A stretch of 64,000 bases of DNA from Xenoacremonium recifei (GCA_012184525.1 WOFQ01000059.1:1-64000), one strand, 5' to 3'; positions 1-11,234 are shown, counted from the first letter of the stretch. Made by a program: numbers and translations. Notes: generated by a model from the sequence alone, not told the origin.

Positions 1-79
1 GGGAGGGAAAAAAGGAAGGAGAGAAAAGGGGGGTGGGGGGGGGAAAGGAAAAGAAAAAGGGGGGGGGGGGGGGGGGGGA
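1..79. repeat. Purine-only low-complexity tract
   Basis: The first 79 bases are almost purely G and A, ending in a run of about 20 G. Such a tract at a sequence edge may be a genuine polypurine repeat or an assembly or sequencing edge artefact. Nothing coding is seen in it. Confidence 0.8.
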
Positions 80-1444
80 AATGCGATAAATCGCTTATAT
101 TAAAAAGTCCCCACATTTTAGTTGACGCCGATCATTACTACATACGGATAGCGACAACCGATGATAGCATGAGGGCTGGTGTAGCTAGCTGCTGTCAAAT
201 TTGAGGTGTTTGTGAAGCTATCGCCAACTTACTTGGTTTTGAAGGAAGCGGTGTTGTGTTGTTTTAGTGTTTTGGCGCGAACTCAAGGCTAAGAGAAAAG
301 TGACTCCACGGCCAGCGCAGCTCAAGAGACCACTGGGAATAAGCAACAACTTTGCTCACACAAGCAAGTTAACAGTTATATAATAAAAAGAACATCTTTC
401 GGACCCAAACTTCTCGCGCTTTTCAACTCTCTTGTCCTTACAACCTTATCTAGCCTCAACTATCTCATAAGGCCTGCTGCAGCTGCGACTTCTACTCTAA
501 ATCGAAGCTGCCTACTCCGTACAGACTGCTCTTTCTACAAGCTTCACACATGCAAAGACTCCTTCCGCACCCATCCATCTTCGGCCAGTCGTCTTCATCT
601 CTCTTCTGACAACTTCGTCTCTCTTATCTCGGCTTTAGGTCTAGTCTCTCAACTTCAACTCTCTTCTCTCCACTTGGGCTCTCTCCTCTTAATTTCGTCT
701 CCTCCAGTCTCTTCTCTTGCCTCCTCATCATCAGTACTATCCTCCTCCCCGACTCTCGCTCAACTCTGCTGCTGTTATCGCAAAGAGGATTGCAGGTAAT
801 AAACTTCCCTAACAATATGCATCGGTCAAGCCCTGACTCGAGAATCTAGGTCGGACAAGGCCAACATGGTCTTCTGGTCTGCACTGCAACAACATCTCCT
901 TCACTGCTCCTCAGCGATTCAGCTTTCTTCTTGGATTTTCTCCACACTAAAGACTACGCAGGACCTTGGGACCTCACCTCATCGCCCTCCTCCGACTGCA
1001 TCTCTCATCGCTCAGACGCATGATTGTCCTTAGTACCTGGTGCGACAGGAATGCCATTCTTAGATAGCTGATAACTTCAACCCACAACTCCTTTAGTAAA
1101 AGCCTGTCGTTTGCTTGTAAGTTCCCTCTGCATTCTAATCCTATGGGGTCCTATGATTCGCCGTCTCAAACAGGGACTGGCTGGGTATGTATTATGCATT
1201 ACCTGGTACTATACAAAACTATGATGGGTGGGTGGGTGGATGGGTGCAATACAGCTGGTGATGATGGAGGCTCACGTTATCCATGGTGCAAAGGGTGTTG
1301 TTGGGGTATCATATGCGTCGCGTTGAACCAGAATGCCTTCCCTCTTGTTCCCATATGAATCTACTCCTCGCTCGACGCCTCTTTGTGACGTGTCCCTCTC
1401 GGTATCCTCCTTGAAGTTGTAGTTCCTCCTCTTTCTATTTACGC
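80..1444. other. Gene-free stretch, pyrimidine-rich
   Basis: No reading frame with recognisable protein character was found. From about 400 to 1,130 the plus strand is rich in C and T, as in fungal promoters and 5' untranslated regions. A short (GGGT/GGAT)-like run lies near 1,224. The right end must include the 3' untranslated region of the Rab gene that ends at 1,445. Confidence 0.5.
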
Positions 1445-2203
1445 TCAACAGCATCCTCCGCCGGATGACTTGGTCTCTGACAGCTTCACCTGGCGATTCC
1501 CCCCGACACTCGGCCCCTTGACTCCGGACCTCCGATCGTTGAGATCATATTTGCCGGCCTGGATATTCTGGAAGATACGCTCGGCCACTCGCATAAAGGC
1601 GTCCTCGACGTTCTCGCCGCTCTTGGCACTCGTCTCGACGTATTCCATGACGTCGTTCCGGCGGGCCCAGGCCTCTGCCTCCTCACGCGTCACCTCGCGG
1701 CGGTTATCGGCCTGCTGGGTCAGGTCGGCCTTGTTGCCGACGAGGATGACGACGATGTCGGGCTCGGCGATCTGGCGCAGGTCGTTGAGCCAGTCGGTGA
1801 CGTGCTGGAAAGTCTGCTTGCGCGAGAGGTCGAAAACGAGCAGTGCGCCACTGGCACCACGGAAGTACGACCGCGTGACCGACTTGTACGTCTCCTGGCC
1901 AGCCGTATCCCAGAGGCTCAGCTTCATGTGTTTTTGGGGGCCGGCGGAGGCATCGCGAGGCGGATCGGGGAGGCCGTTGGAGGCCGGGGCGGACTCGGAG
2001 GAGGGTTGGCTCTGTTGTATTTGCTTGGTTGAGTGCGGAGGCCCGACGGGGACGATGCGCGAGCCGAATTCAACGCCGATGGTGACGTCGTGATGGGGGG
2101 AGAAGCGGCCCTCGCACAGGCGGATGGTGAGACTGGACTTGCCGCATCCTGAGTCGCCGATGCAGACGAGTTTGGCGATGTAGTCCCAGGGCGTGGACGA
2201 CAT
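1445..2203 (-). CDS. Rab4-like small GTPase
   Basis: A single-exon 252-residue Rab-family GTPase, expected to control vesicle traffic, probably endosomal recycling if the Rab4-like assignment holds. Visible motifs are the P-loop GDSGCGKS (residues 16-23), switch-I Thr41 in TIGVEF, WDTAGQE (98-104), the guanine-specificity motif NKAD, the ETSAK motif, and a C-terminal GGGCC tail with two cysteines for geranylgeranylation. The start has no upstream in-frame rival and places the P-loop at the normal distance. The odd part is an insert of about 38 residues (55-92), rich in Ser, Pro and Gln, between switch I and WDTAGQE. It makes the protein longer than the usual 200-215 residues. I see no splice sites that would remove it. 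Assignment to Rab4 rather than Rab2 or Rab14 is by resemblance only. Confidence 0.88.
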   Translation of the reverse strand: MSSTPWDYIAKLVCIGDSGCGKSSLTIRLCEGRFSPHHDVTIGVEFGSRIVPVGPPHSTKQIQQSQPSSESAPASNGLPDPPRDASAGPQKHMKLSLWDTAGQETYKSVTRSYFRGASGALLVFDLSRKQTFQHVTDWLNDLRQIAEPDIVVILVGNKADLTQQADNRREVTREEAEAWARRNDVMEYVETSAKSGENVEDAFMRVAERIFQNIQAGKYDLNDRRSGVKGPSVGGNRQVKLSETKSSGGGCC

Positions 2204-3492
2204 GAGACCGGCCGGGAGGGGGGATGATTAAGAGGGAGAGATTGGTATTGACGGGCGAGGTCACGGGCAAGCACGTGGACGGAACAGCCCTCACCGACGA
2301 GAAGCGGCCGAGACGGGAGTTTCCTCGTGCGTGGAGACGGACGGCGATATGAGACAGCTTGACGTCGACGAACGAACGATGAAACCGAGAAAGAAAGATG
2401 GGATGGGAAGGGAATCGCAGGTGATGATGAGAAGAGGGCGAGAAAAGCGAGAGCGCCGGCGCAGGTGACGATTCCAGATGCAATCGGTGGTCAAGGAGGG
2501 ATCCGTCCGGACGGAAGTGGAGGCTGTCACGGGCGCAGGCGCAGACACCCCTGGAATCGCGGCCGATTGCGCGCCGATGACCTCTGTAAGGTAGCGTTGA
2601 TAATTACTAGATAGCGTGCCCTGGAGGGAGTGGTCTCATCATGGGAGTTAGTTATTCGACGGGAGATGCTGATAGCCCAGAGTGCCGAGGAGTGACGCAA
2701 GTAGCATGGGGAAGCTGCTTAGTCAGTGAGTCGGTGTGAGGGGTTGTTCGCAGCCGAGGGCAGGTCTAAAAGCACGAAGAAGAAGAAGAAGAAGAAGAAG
2801 AAGAAGAAAAATCCCCAACTCGACCTATTAATTTAGGGTCTCTATCCTTCGTGATCCGTCTCATGCGACCAGATGCCTCCATGTCTTGGATTGCTGCTCC
2901 TGTCTTGATCGCCGGGTGGGGGAGGATGCCAATGCCATTCCCACTTAGCTGCCTGAGGTGGGCTTAGCTTTAGCGGGCGGCTGCCTGTGACTCCAGCGGC
3001 CTGACCGCCTGCCCAGCTGGTGCTGATAGTGGCCTTTCAACCTGAGGCTGTTTATCTACTATTGTCCTGCATCCGGTTGGCCCTGGGCTCCAGCTGCGGC
3101 TGCCTCATGACCAGCACCCAAAGAGGTGCGACCGCATCCTAACTTTCCCTCGACAACAACGCTTGCCTCACTCTTCGACCCTAAGGAATCTTGCGAAAAT
3201 CTCCCCTCCAGTGCATTATTCAACCCTCAGTCTACGAGCGCCAACGTAACGTAGGTTTCCAGCGACTCTGTTCCGCCGTTATCGATCAGACGTGACGCCG
3301 CTCGCCCTCTGCCTACCATACCTACCTACGTAATACCGCCCTCTCGCCTCCGCTCTCGCGACAACATCCCGTTATTGGCATCAACACAGATCGGCGTCAA
3401 CTTTTCCCACACGCGAGGTGGTGGAGGTAGCTGGGCGCCATGTTTTCGGAGTGTAGGTCCTGTATGCGTCTTCAGTCCGTGTCGCTGCTAAC
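2204..3492. other. Divergent intergenic region
   Basis: This 1.3-kb stretch separates the divergently transcribed Rab-like gene and the CTL-type transporter, so it should hold both promoters. Reading frames here are short or antisense to the gene starts. The only distinct sequence feature is the GAA microsatellite near 2,776. Confidence 0.6.
2776..2808. repeat. (GAA)n microsatellite
   Basis: About eleven tandem GAA units lie in the non-coding region between two divergent genes. Polypurine/polypyrimidine tracts in fungal promoters often exclude nucleosomes. That role is an inference. Confidence 0.9.
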
Positions 3493-5811
3493 ATGCCGCT
3501 CCGTCTAGACGCTTCTCGCTTCCTGGCCCAGTCCCAGTCACGCATATCCAACTTCGCCGGCCAGGCCGACAACGACGCTCCCCCGCGACCAGCCGACTGG
3601 GCTTCGCGTCCCGCACGAGGAGGCCATCGAGATGCCACCCGCAGCGGTGCGCCGCAAAGGGCATTCCTAGGCAGAGGCTACAGCGGGAATCCTTATCAGC
3701 AAACCGGCGGTGGGTCACGCTTCGGTCAACTCGCCTTCGCCTCGCGCATCTCGGCCGCCCAGGATGCGCCGCTATTCCACAGCACTCTGGACGAGTTCCG
3801 AGAGGAGGATGACGAGGAGGAGCGAGATAGGGAGGCGGCCGATCTTTATGCCCTCCAGAGATCAAGGCGCGTGGCGGCGGCCAGCAAACTCGCCGATAGC
3901 GTCGAGTCAGATGCCCACAGCCGAGCATCATTAGAAGACAGTGTCGACACTGAAGACCATCCATATCACCAGACAGGCCTGAGACGCGGTATCCGAAGTA
4001 GCTGGAACGGCACCCGAAGCACCCAGCGGCTGAGCACGGCGAGGAGCACCCTGCACGAGGAAGACGAGGATGACGAGGATGAGCCCCGATCAAGTAGCGA
4101 CCGGGACAGCAGCGATCGAAGTCAGGATGCAAAGGGCAAAATGGTTGACGTCGGGCTCGAGTCGCAGGCGGACGTGGACGAGGATCCTCCAGAGTCTCTA
4201 CTCGGTGAGGCCACTGTCGACAGCAGCCCCCCCGCCTTTCAGCGATTCAAAGGGTCCGAGCCGGAGCGGAGGCCCTTCATTATGAGACGAGAGTCGACTG
4301 CAAACACAGAAATGAGCGACACGCGGCGAGGACTCACCGAGGAGCAGCCGATTCATACGACAATGGGATACGCTGAGAGCGAGATATTCCGTCACGATCC
4401 CTTCTTCGCCTGGATCTTCCTCATCTGCCTGGCCGGCATGTTGGCGACTTACGTCCTAGTATGGCTGCATACATCGCCCGGAAAGAGCCCTGTTGGCGAT
4501 ACAATTTACACAACTCTACAGAAGTCATTCCATTTGTTAGCAGTGGATACGGTGGTGGCTGTCATGGTGTCATTCATTTGGCTGGCAGCCCTACGGTCTT
4601 TCGTTCGACCACTCGTTACCATGATCCTGATCGGGGTACCGGTCATCATGTTTTCATTTTCTCTCTATTCTTTTGTGTCATCGTTCAAGGGCCGTACCCA
4701 TGGTCATAGCGCTCAAGACAGGGTCCTCCGATGGGCTGCTTTCATCCCGGCCGTGTCCTGTGTGCTTTGGATCTGGATGGTCATCAGGGGGCGAAGAGCA
4801 ATCCAGCAAGCCATCGAAATTCTTCAGTTCTCGAGCCGGATCCTGGCACAAAACTCGGCACTGCTGCTTGTAGGATTTGGTTGTCTCGCTCTGATAGTTG
4901 TTTGGACATGGGCGTGGCTGGTCATGTTCACGCGCGTGTTCATGGGGGGTTACTTTTCGACATCATTACTACGGTTCGTGATCCAGCTCTCGAGCTGGTG
5001 GCTTGGTGCCGCCTTTGTCTTGCTTTACATGTGGACGGTCTCAGTCATCAACGCAGCCCATCGCGCCACAACGGCAGCGACGGTTTCTCAGTGGTACTTC
5101 CATCGCAACGCGGGAACGCCGACGGCCTCTAAGGATATCGTCCTGGCCGCTCTGAACCACTCCCTCACGACCATCTTTGGCAGCATCTGCGAGTCGACGC
5201 TGCTATCATTGTTGATTCGAGCACCACTTATCTTCCTCCCGCGACGGATGGGAGCAGTTATCTCGAATATCGCCTCGTGGTGGATTCCGACACCGGTGGT
5301 GGCCCTGATGAATCCGCTTACTGTGACATACTCAGCTATTCATTCGCAGAACCTTTCGAGTGCCGCCAGAGGCCTAGAGCAGATGGATTTCGTGTCCCCG
5401 GCAATCATAACCACAACGCTCACTCCACGTGCCCTACGTCTTCGAGGCCAGTCCAACAACCTGTTGCCCTACAGACTAGCGAAACTACTTCTTGTCGCGA
5501 CTCGTATCATCATGGCGACGGCCTTGGGTTTTGCGGGATGGGTCATGACCGCCAAGCAACTCCGCATCCAGCTTCCCGATGGCGTGGGCGTGCGAGGCTC
5601 AGCTTATGCATATGTGGTGGGCATTATGGCCAGTTTCATTGGATACTCGGTTATGGGCGCGATGGAGGGCATCTTGAGCGGCATTGTTGATGCCGTGCTT
5701 ATTTGCTACGGCAGCGAGCGGCGTATGGACCGGGGCCACGGCAGATTCTGCCTCGAGGCCGCGTATTTGTTTGGAGAGCGACGGGGAGGCGACGACCGAG
5801 AGTACGCCTAG
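3493..5811 (+). CDS. PNS1/choline-transporter-like (CTL) membrane protein
   Basis: A single-exon 772-residue protein. The first roughly 300 residues are hydrophilic, with strongly acidic patches (for example EEDDEEE and EEDEDDEDE) and many Ser/Arg, so they are probably cytosolic and phosphorylatable. From about residue 305 there are around ten hydrophobic segments. The loop between late segments has the arrangement of the CTL/SLC44-like family (Pfam PF04515; yeast Pns1). Members are plasma-membrane or organelle proteins. Some animal homologues carry choline, whereas the fungal substrate is not established. The ATG at 3,493 is the first one in frame and sits in an open promoter region. Fungal Pns1 proteins are usually 500-560 residues, so the long acidic N-terminal extension is the notable departure. 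Confidence 0.85.
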   Translation: MPLRLDASRFLAQSQSRISNFAGQADNDAPPRPADWASRPARGGHRDATRSGAPQRAFLGRGYSGNPYQQTGGGSRFGQLAFASRISAAQDAPLFHSTLDEFREEDDEEERDREAADLYALQRSRRVAAASKLADSVESDAHSRASLEDSVDTEDHPYHQTGLRRGIRSSWNGTRSTQRLSTARSTLHEEDEDDEDEPRSSSDRDSSDRSQDAKGKMVDVGLESQADVDEDPPESLLGEATVDSSPPAFQRFKGSEPERRPFIMRRESTANTEMSDTRRGLTEEQPIHTTMGYAESEIFRHDPFFAWIFLICLAGMLATYVLVWLHTSPGKSPVGDTIYTTLQKSFHLLAVDTVVAVMVSFIWLAALRSFVRPLVTMILIGVPVIMFSFSLYSFVSSFKGRTHGHSAQDRVLRWAAFIPAVSCVLWIWMVIRGRRAIQQAIEILQFSSRILAQNSALLLVGFGCLALIVVWTWAWLVMFTRVFMGGYFSTSLLRFVIQLSSWWLGAAFVLLYMWTVSVINAAHRATTAATVSQWYFHRNAGTPTASKDIVLAALNHSLTTIFGSICESTLLSLLIRAPLIFLPRRMGAVISNIASWWIPTPVVALMNPLTVTYSAIHSQNLSSAARGLEQMDFVSPAIITTTLTPRALRLRGQSNNLLPYRLAKLLLVATRIIMATALGFAGWVMTAKQLRIQLPDGVGVRGSAYAYVVGIMASFIGYSVMGAMEGILSGIVDAVLICYGSERRMDRGHGRFCLEAAYLFGERRGGDDREYA

Positions 5812-6294
5812 TCGGGATTGATTGTGTATTGTTTAGCGTCGGGTGCTTTTGTGTGATTTCTGTCTTTTACATTTCGGATGGATACAAGGTGGAATATAGA
5901 GATGGGAGCGGCAGCAGGGTTAAGGAGTACGGCATGAACTGATGGAACGTGCTCGGAAGCAGCGATATATGCTGATGTCGACAAGGCCGGGCTCAGTGTT
6001 CCGATAGCTCGAATAGGCTATGATCCATAGTCTTTTTTCCCAATAATCAGACTGCCTTGCCTTACCTACAAACACCGAAAGTGTATCAGCCTGAGATCCG
6101 AGATATTCTACGGTGACCTACGTCACGTCAGTGAGCAATAAGCTTAAAGACCTAGCTCCACTAGCCACAACACTAGCCCAAACCCGTCTTTCGGCTCCGA
6201 TCGTCCAAGTCGACGTCAACTCAGATCTTTCACCAGCTGAAAACAAAAACCCGACGCGTCTGCCCCAGATGGACCTCGCCCCTGTTGAGCCAAG
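5812..6294. other. Intergenic region with leader of next gene
   Basis: Contains the 3' flank of the CTL-type gene and the leader of the LtrA-like gene. No independent gene is seen. The last 30 bases hold a short upstream reading frame, listed separately. Confidence 0.6.
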
Positions 6295-6298
6295 ATGA
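6269..6298 (+). promoter_or_regulatory. Nine-codon uORF overlapping the next start (ATGA)
   Basis: An ATG at 6,269 opens a nine-codon frame (MDLAPVEPR) whose TGA stop overlaps the start ATG of the LtrA-like gene in the four bases ATGA. Such an overlap can support termination-reinitiation. Whether the transcript includes this ATG is not known from the sequence. Confidence 0.5.
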
Positions 6299-7679
6299 AC
6301 TGCAACGAGCTCCAGGAACACAACAAGCCGTCGTGCTACCTCATCAAGCGGCCCAAAGCGCTGCAATGGTTCCATAACGGACGGCTGTACAAGGAGAGCG
6401 AGGAGGAGCGGCAGGCGGGTCGCTTCGAACTGTTTCTCGACTTGCTATGTGCGAATACCCCCCGTCCACACCAATTGAAGGTGCTAACGTAGTGTATGTA
6501 GACGTCGCCATTGTGGCCAACTTCAGCGATGACCTTGCTGAGCATCCCGATGGCGCCCACCTGGTCAAGTACCTGCTCATCTTCACGCCGGCATGGCACA
6601 TCTGGGCGGACCTGCGCGAGATCATGAACTCGTACTACACCGACGACCTGGCGCAGCGGCTGGTGATCCTGTGGGTGATGGCGCTGCTGGTGCTGTACGC
6701 CAACAACGCGAACCTGGCCGACGAGGACGAGGCGGCGATGCGCACCGCGGCGGGCGCGTATGTGGCTGCGCGCTTGACTTCCCTGTGCGTGTTTCTCGTG
6801 ACGAGCTTTGCGAGCTATCAGCATCGCACGCAGGCGCGCATTATGGCGGGGTTCATGTTCGTGGGGTTGCTGATTGCTGTGCCGCTGTTTGTGGAGAGTG
6901 TGAGTCTAAGGGGGAAGATTGCGGTGGTGGCTGTTATGGTGGTGTATCAGGAGGTGACGTGGGCGCTCACGCTGAGCCCGTGGATCAAGAAGCAGCTGCA
7001 CTTGACGTACAGCACGGCCGTGGACATTGCGCACGAGGTTGACCGCATGGCGGCCTTCTTCATCATCATTCTGGGCGAGTTCGTGTATAGCATCATCGTG
7101 GGCAACCCTGCAGGCGTGGGACTCACGGCAGGCTATGCCAAGGCGGCGTGCACACTGGTGATTGCCTTCTGCCTCAACTGGCTGTACGCGAGCGGCGACG
7201 GCAGCGTCCAGGCGACGCATCCAATCCGACGGTCAGCGGTGACGGCGTTTGCCTTCTTCCTGCTGCACCTCCCGCTGTCGGCATCGTTCCTGATCGGCGG
7301 ACACATCGCAGCCGTCAGCGTGCAGGTGAAGCAGTTCGAGGACGGACAGCGCTGGCTGTTAGGCGGTGGACTCGGAGTTGGGCTGCTGTGCCTGTGGATT
7401 TACGGCATGCTGTACCGCACCGAGGACGAGGAGTGTCTGATCCTGCCAAAGGTGCCGCGCATTGGGATGCGGTTGGTGGTGGCGATTGTGCTGGCGCTGC
7501 TGCCGTTGTCGGGCGAGAGCATGGATGCCGAGCAGTTGATGTTTGTGGTGATGGCGCTGTTTGCGTTCCTGCTCATCTGGGAGACGGTAGGAGGATTGTT
7601 GAGGAATGCGCAGCTGTTTGAGCCGTGGACGGATAGAGATCCGCCGGCTGAGGGGGAGAGCTTGCCATCATCGTCTTGA
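6295..7679 (+). CDS. Low-temperature-requirement A (LtrA)-like membrane protein
   Basis: Two exons, 6295-6448 and 6502-7679, joined by a 53-nt intron with a GCTAAC branch site. They give 443 residues. The join restores the family's first motif: FELFLDLLYVAIVAN, an aromatic/acidic first membrane segment at about residue 44. About ten more hydrophobic segments follow, with internal charged loops such as EVTWAL and DIAHEVDRMAAFFIIILGE. The architecture matches the bacterial LtrA family (Pfam PF06772), which is also widespread in filamentous fungi. The biochemical function is unknown. The C-terminal 20 residues are polar. The start is supported by the frame reaching the conserved segment without further exons, although the overlapping uORF makes start usage worth testing. 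Confidence 0.82.
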
Positions 7680-8612
7680 TGCGAGTGCAGCCATTGGATG
7701 TAGGGTGGATAATTGGACAAGCGTTGATACCCCGAAGCCTCGATTCTAGAATACAAAGGAAGATGCTCGTCGAAATCTATGTATAAACCATGCATGTAGG
7801 TTGGTGATTGTGGTAGTATTGCAGTGTGGCAAAGTACGCGAGTGCGGGATGCGATGCAGCTGGCATGGTTGTGCACCGCCACGCTGGTGAGGAATCCAGG
7901 TGTGGCTCATGCACGGTCGGACAGCGGGAGCATGAGTTCCGTCGGATGGAATAGCAGCGGCGGCGTATTCCAGCCACCGAGGCATTTGAATTATCTGCTA
8001 AGCATTGACTGAAGGACTCTGACCAGGAGGCATCCCGCTGAAACAGAGTGCTTCACGTCACAAATGCAGGTGGTCTGTACAGCGCCGTCGCAGATGTAGC
8101 GTCAGTACTGTGCATGTACTTGAGTTACACTTTCCCACCACATTTATGCTAAATAGGCCCCCAATATACTTGCAGTGACTTCGTCTCGCAACCGGCGTCT
8201 CGGGCTGCCGGGCCCAGCGGAGGGATGCACCGGGACTGCGGGCTTTAGGGGGAAAGTCCAGACGGTTTTAGGCGACGCGGGAGGCGTTAGGGGGCTGTGC
8301 AGGCGAGCTCGGTGGGAAGCTAGCCTGCTAGAGATAGAGATACTGACGACACCTGCCCCTCCTTGTGAGAGACAGACAGCCAGAGGTCGCCAATGACCTC
8401 CACCTTGTTCACTCCCGGCTTCACCACCTCTCTCCAAGACCTATTAATACGCTCAAGGCCAGTCGCACAGCACAATCCCGCCCTGCCTATTCCCCTATCT
8501 GCTCCCTCATCCTCTCACACACCGTAACCGGTTTCTCAACGACCAACAACACCTCCTCCTCACCTTGAACCTCTCCTCCCAACACCTCCTCGCATCAATC
8601 ACATCACCCCTC
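7680..8612. other. Intergenic region
   Basis: No convincing gene is seen. The last 150 bases are C/T-rich with CA-rich patches, typical of a fungal 5' leader for the WW-domain gene. Confidence 0.6.
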
Positions 8613-9541
8613 ATGGACGACTTCGCTCCCCCTCCGGGCCCGCCGCCGCCCAAAGCCCCCGACGTGCCCGCCGGCTGGGCCGCGCGCTGGAACGACCAGT
8701 ACAAGGAGTGGTTCTACGTCAACATCTACACCAAGAAGTCGCAATGGGACAAGCCCACCACGCCCGTGTACCCCCCCGATGACGGCGCCCCCGACGGGCC
8801 TCCCCCCGGCTACGTCGCCGGCGACCGCCCCGCGCCCACCGACATGAAGAAGAACCCCTACGACGACCCCGCGAACCGTGCTGGCGGCGGCGGCGGCAGT
8901 TCCGCCCAGGAGGACGAGGACGCAAGGCTCGCGGCTCAGCTGCAGGCCGAGGAGGATGCGCGCGCGCGCAGCAGCCCGTATCCCCCCGGCGGGAACTCCT
9001 CCCCGTATCCGCCCAGCAACAGCCCCTACAACAACAGCCCGTATCCCGACCAGCTGCCCCCGCGAGACCGCGGGAAGAGCGGCGGCGGCTTCCTGGGCAA
9101 GCTGCTCGGCAAGGGCAAATCGTCGTCGGGCGGCTACGGCAGCGGCTCGTACGGCGGCGGAGGCTACCCCCCGCAGCAGCAGTACCAGCAGCAGCCGCAG
9201 TACGGCGGCTATCCCCAGCAAGGCCCCCCGATGGGTTATGGTGGTTATCCGCAGCAGCAGCAGCAGTACTACCCGCAGCAGGGCTACGGCGGATACGCCC
9301 AGCAGCAGCAGCCGCAGCGGAAGACGGGTGGGATGGGCGCCATGGGCGGTGCGGCGCTGGGATTGGGCGCGGGGTTGATTGGCGGTGCGCTGATTGAGGA
9401 TGCGATTGATGATCATGAGCAGGATGCGTATGATCAGGGCTATGGTGAGTGATTCCCCTTTCTTGACTGTGAATGAGTTGCTAACGTGGTGTAGATGACG
9501 GACAAGATGGTGGTGATTTTGATGGCGGTGGTGACTTTTAA
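8613..9541 (+). CDS. WW-domain protein with Pro/Gly/Gln-rich tail
   Basis: Two exons, 8613-9444 and 9495-9541, with an intron that starts GTGAGT and has a GCTAAC branch site. They give 292 residues. A single WW domain lies at about residues 16-48 (the first Trp in AGWAARW, then EWFYVN and the second Trp in SQWDKP). WW domains bind proline-rich ligands. The rest is low complexity: an acidic QEDEDARLAAQLQAEEDA segment, SPYPP repeats, a GFLGKLLGKGKS patch, and PQQQ/YGGYPQQ repeats. A glycine-rich GAALGLGAGLIGGALIEDAIDD region and a very acidic DGGDFDGGGDF end follow. The start at 8,613 (MDDFAPPPG) is preferred over an in-frame ATG at 8,565 because it directly precedes the conserved proline stretch. 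The pathway is unknown. An adaptor role in trafficking or ubiquitin ligase recruitment would be speculation. Confidence 0.82.
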
Positions 9542-9968
9542 TGATGAGACACGTATATCATGCATGTTCAGTGTGGAAGGCGGGCGAGATTGAAGTCATG
9601 AGAATACCTATTACTACCCACATCCTATTATGATGATTATTATGGAGTGCACCCTGCATACGTTTAACGAGTCTTTGTGAGGATGTTGCGAAGATAGTGC
9701 TTTGATGCAGACGTGCTTATGCCTTTGCTGGATCAGGACGGAAACCAGAGCTCTTTTTGAGATATCTGTTCTACGGTACATACGACACCGGCAGCTCTTA
9801 CATAGAACCAAGCAATACAACGCCTTCAAACAGAGTCTAGAAAGGGCCATCGACTCAGACCCTATATGTATGCGCAAACGATGTGACATGTTTAACCCAT
9901 AATTCTCATTCCCAAAAGTCTATTCTTCTCCATCACAGCCCCAAACCTCCCTTCCCTTGCCCAAGCCT
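9542..9968. other. Convergent 3' flank
   Basis: Lies between the tails of the WW-domain gene and the EMC7-like gene. It is AT-richer than its neighbours, as expected for 3' untranslated sequence. No gene is seen. Confidence 0.6.
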
Positions 9969-10761
9969 TTACCTCCTCTTGGCCGTGTTTCCGCTGCCGC
10001 TTTCCTTCTTGCCCGACCCGGCCAGGTACGCCGCCATATCGAAGTTTCCCAAACCGCCCTGGCCGGGCTGCCCACCGCCCATCATGGCGTTCATCGGGCT
10101 GTTCTTCTGCTGGGCCTCAAACTCGGCGCGCAACTCGGGGTCCACTGCTTGCATGTCAGTTGCTGTCTCTCGAGGTTTGCAGAATACGGAGAGGAAACGT
10201 ACTGTTCTCCATCAATTTCGGCATGCCGAAGAGCAAGCCCATGCTCACCAGCGCCATCAGGATCATCGGATCCTTAAAAATCGTGAATACCGAGACTACA
10301 CCTGTCAGCACTCACGCTCCGCCCTTCTTCCCTCCTAGCAACTCACAAGTCCTTCGCTCAACAAAGTAATTCTTCCCTCCCAACGCCCGCACCTCCACGC
10401 CCCTCCCCTCCCTCACAACCAACTTCTCGCCCGTATTCCCCCACTCATTCCCCCGAAACGTCTCCCACGCCGCCACACTGCCATCTTCCGCAACATCCAC
10501 GCGCAGCGGCTGAAACGCGTCCGTCGCGCAGTGCACATCTGCCAGATACGACACTCCCGGCGTCACATTGCGGAACACGAATGTATTCGCCGCCGTCAGC
10601 GCCGCGCGGTGGTGTGCTCCTGCGCTGCTCAGCGTGGCGTGCGTGCTTGAGGGGAGGGTAAACGGGTTGGGCGTCGCGGGGAGGTAGAGCGTTAGGTCGA
10701 GCGCGGCCGCGAGGGCGGCGAGGAGGCCGAGAATGGCGGTAGGCGAGGAGGCGACGCGCAT
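9969..10761 (-). CDS. ER membrane protein complex subunit 7-like protein
   Basis: Three exons, 10761-10347, 10295-10203 and 10144-9969, give 227 residues. Both introns are about 50-58 nt with GT-AG ends, and the joins restore FSVFTIFKDP and LMENMDPELRAEFEAQQ. Residues 1-21 form a signal peptide (ILGLLAALAAA core). A lumenal beta-rich domain with a VTPGVSYLADVHC motif follows. One membrane segment is seen (about residues 149-167, ILMALVSMGLLFGMPKL), then a cytosolic tail rich in Gly, Gln and Lys. This order matches the EMC7/DUF2012 family, a subunit of the ER membrane complex that inserts tail-anchored and multi-pass proteins. The length fits the family. Confidence 0.85.
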
Positions 10762-11234
10762 TGTGGTGATGGGATGGGTGGGTGGTTGACAGAGGAAAGC
10801 GGTGTCGTTGGGAGGTGGGAAGCTGGAGTTGGAGATGTGGTTCTTTGGCAGTTTGGCATGGGGAGCGGGCGGACCAATCAGCGGGCGGCGTGGCTGGCAT
10901 GCGGCATTCAGCCTCAAAGCTGCAGGCGCCAACTTACAGCGAACGTCGCCCCTGCAAGGTTCCGGGTAAAAATTGGCCATCATCTCGCTGCATTTCAGCA
11001 TGAATCACAAACCAAGCCGCAGAATGCATTGAGTTCTACGCAGACACTTCGAAGCAGACGCTATTCTCATTCATCTTTCCCAATGGGGGTATTTTAAACA
11101 TCAAGTTCCGGTCGCTCATCCTGCCGTCCCGGCGCCCAGTCATGTCATCCATCTCCCTCTTATCGACGCCATTCCTCTCACTCAGCCACTTTGTCTCTGG
11201 GGGACCAACAAATCGCAGAGTATTAACTTCCTGC
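10762..11234. other. Intergenic region
   Basis: Lies between the start of the EMC7-like gene and the 3' end of the sulfhydrylase gene, both on the minus strand. It should hold the EMC7 promoter. No other gene is seen. Confidence 0.6.
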
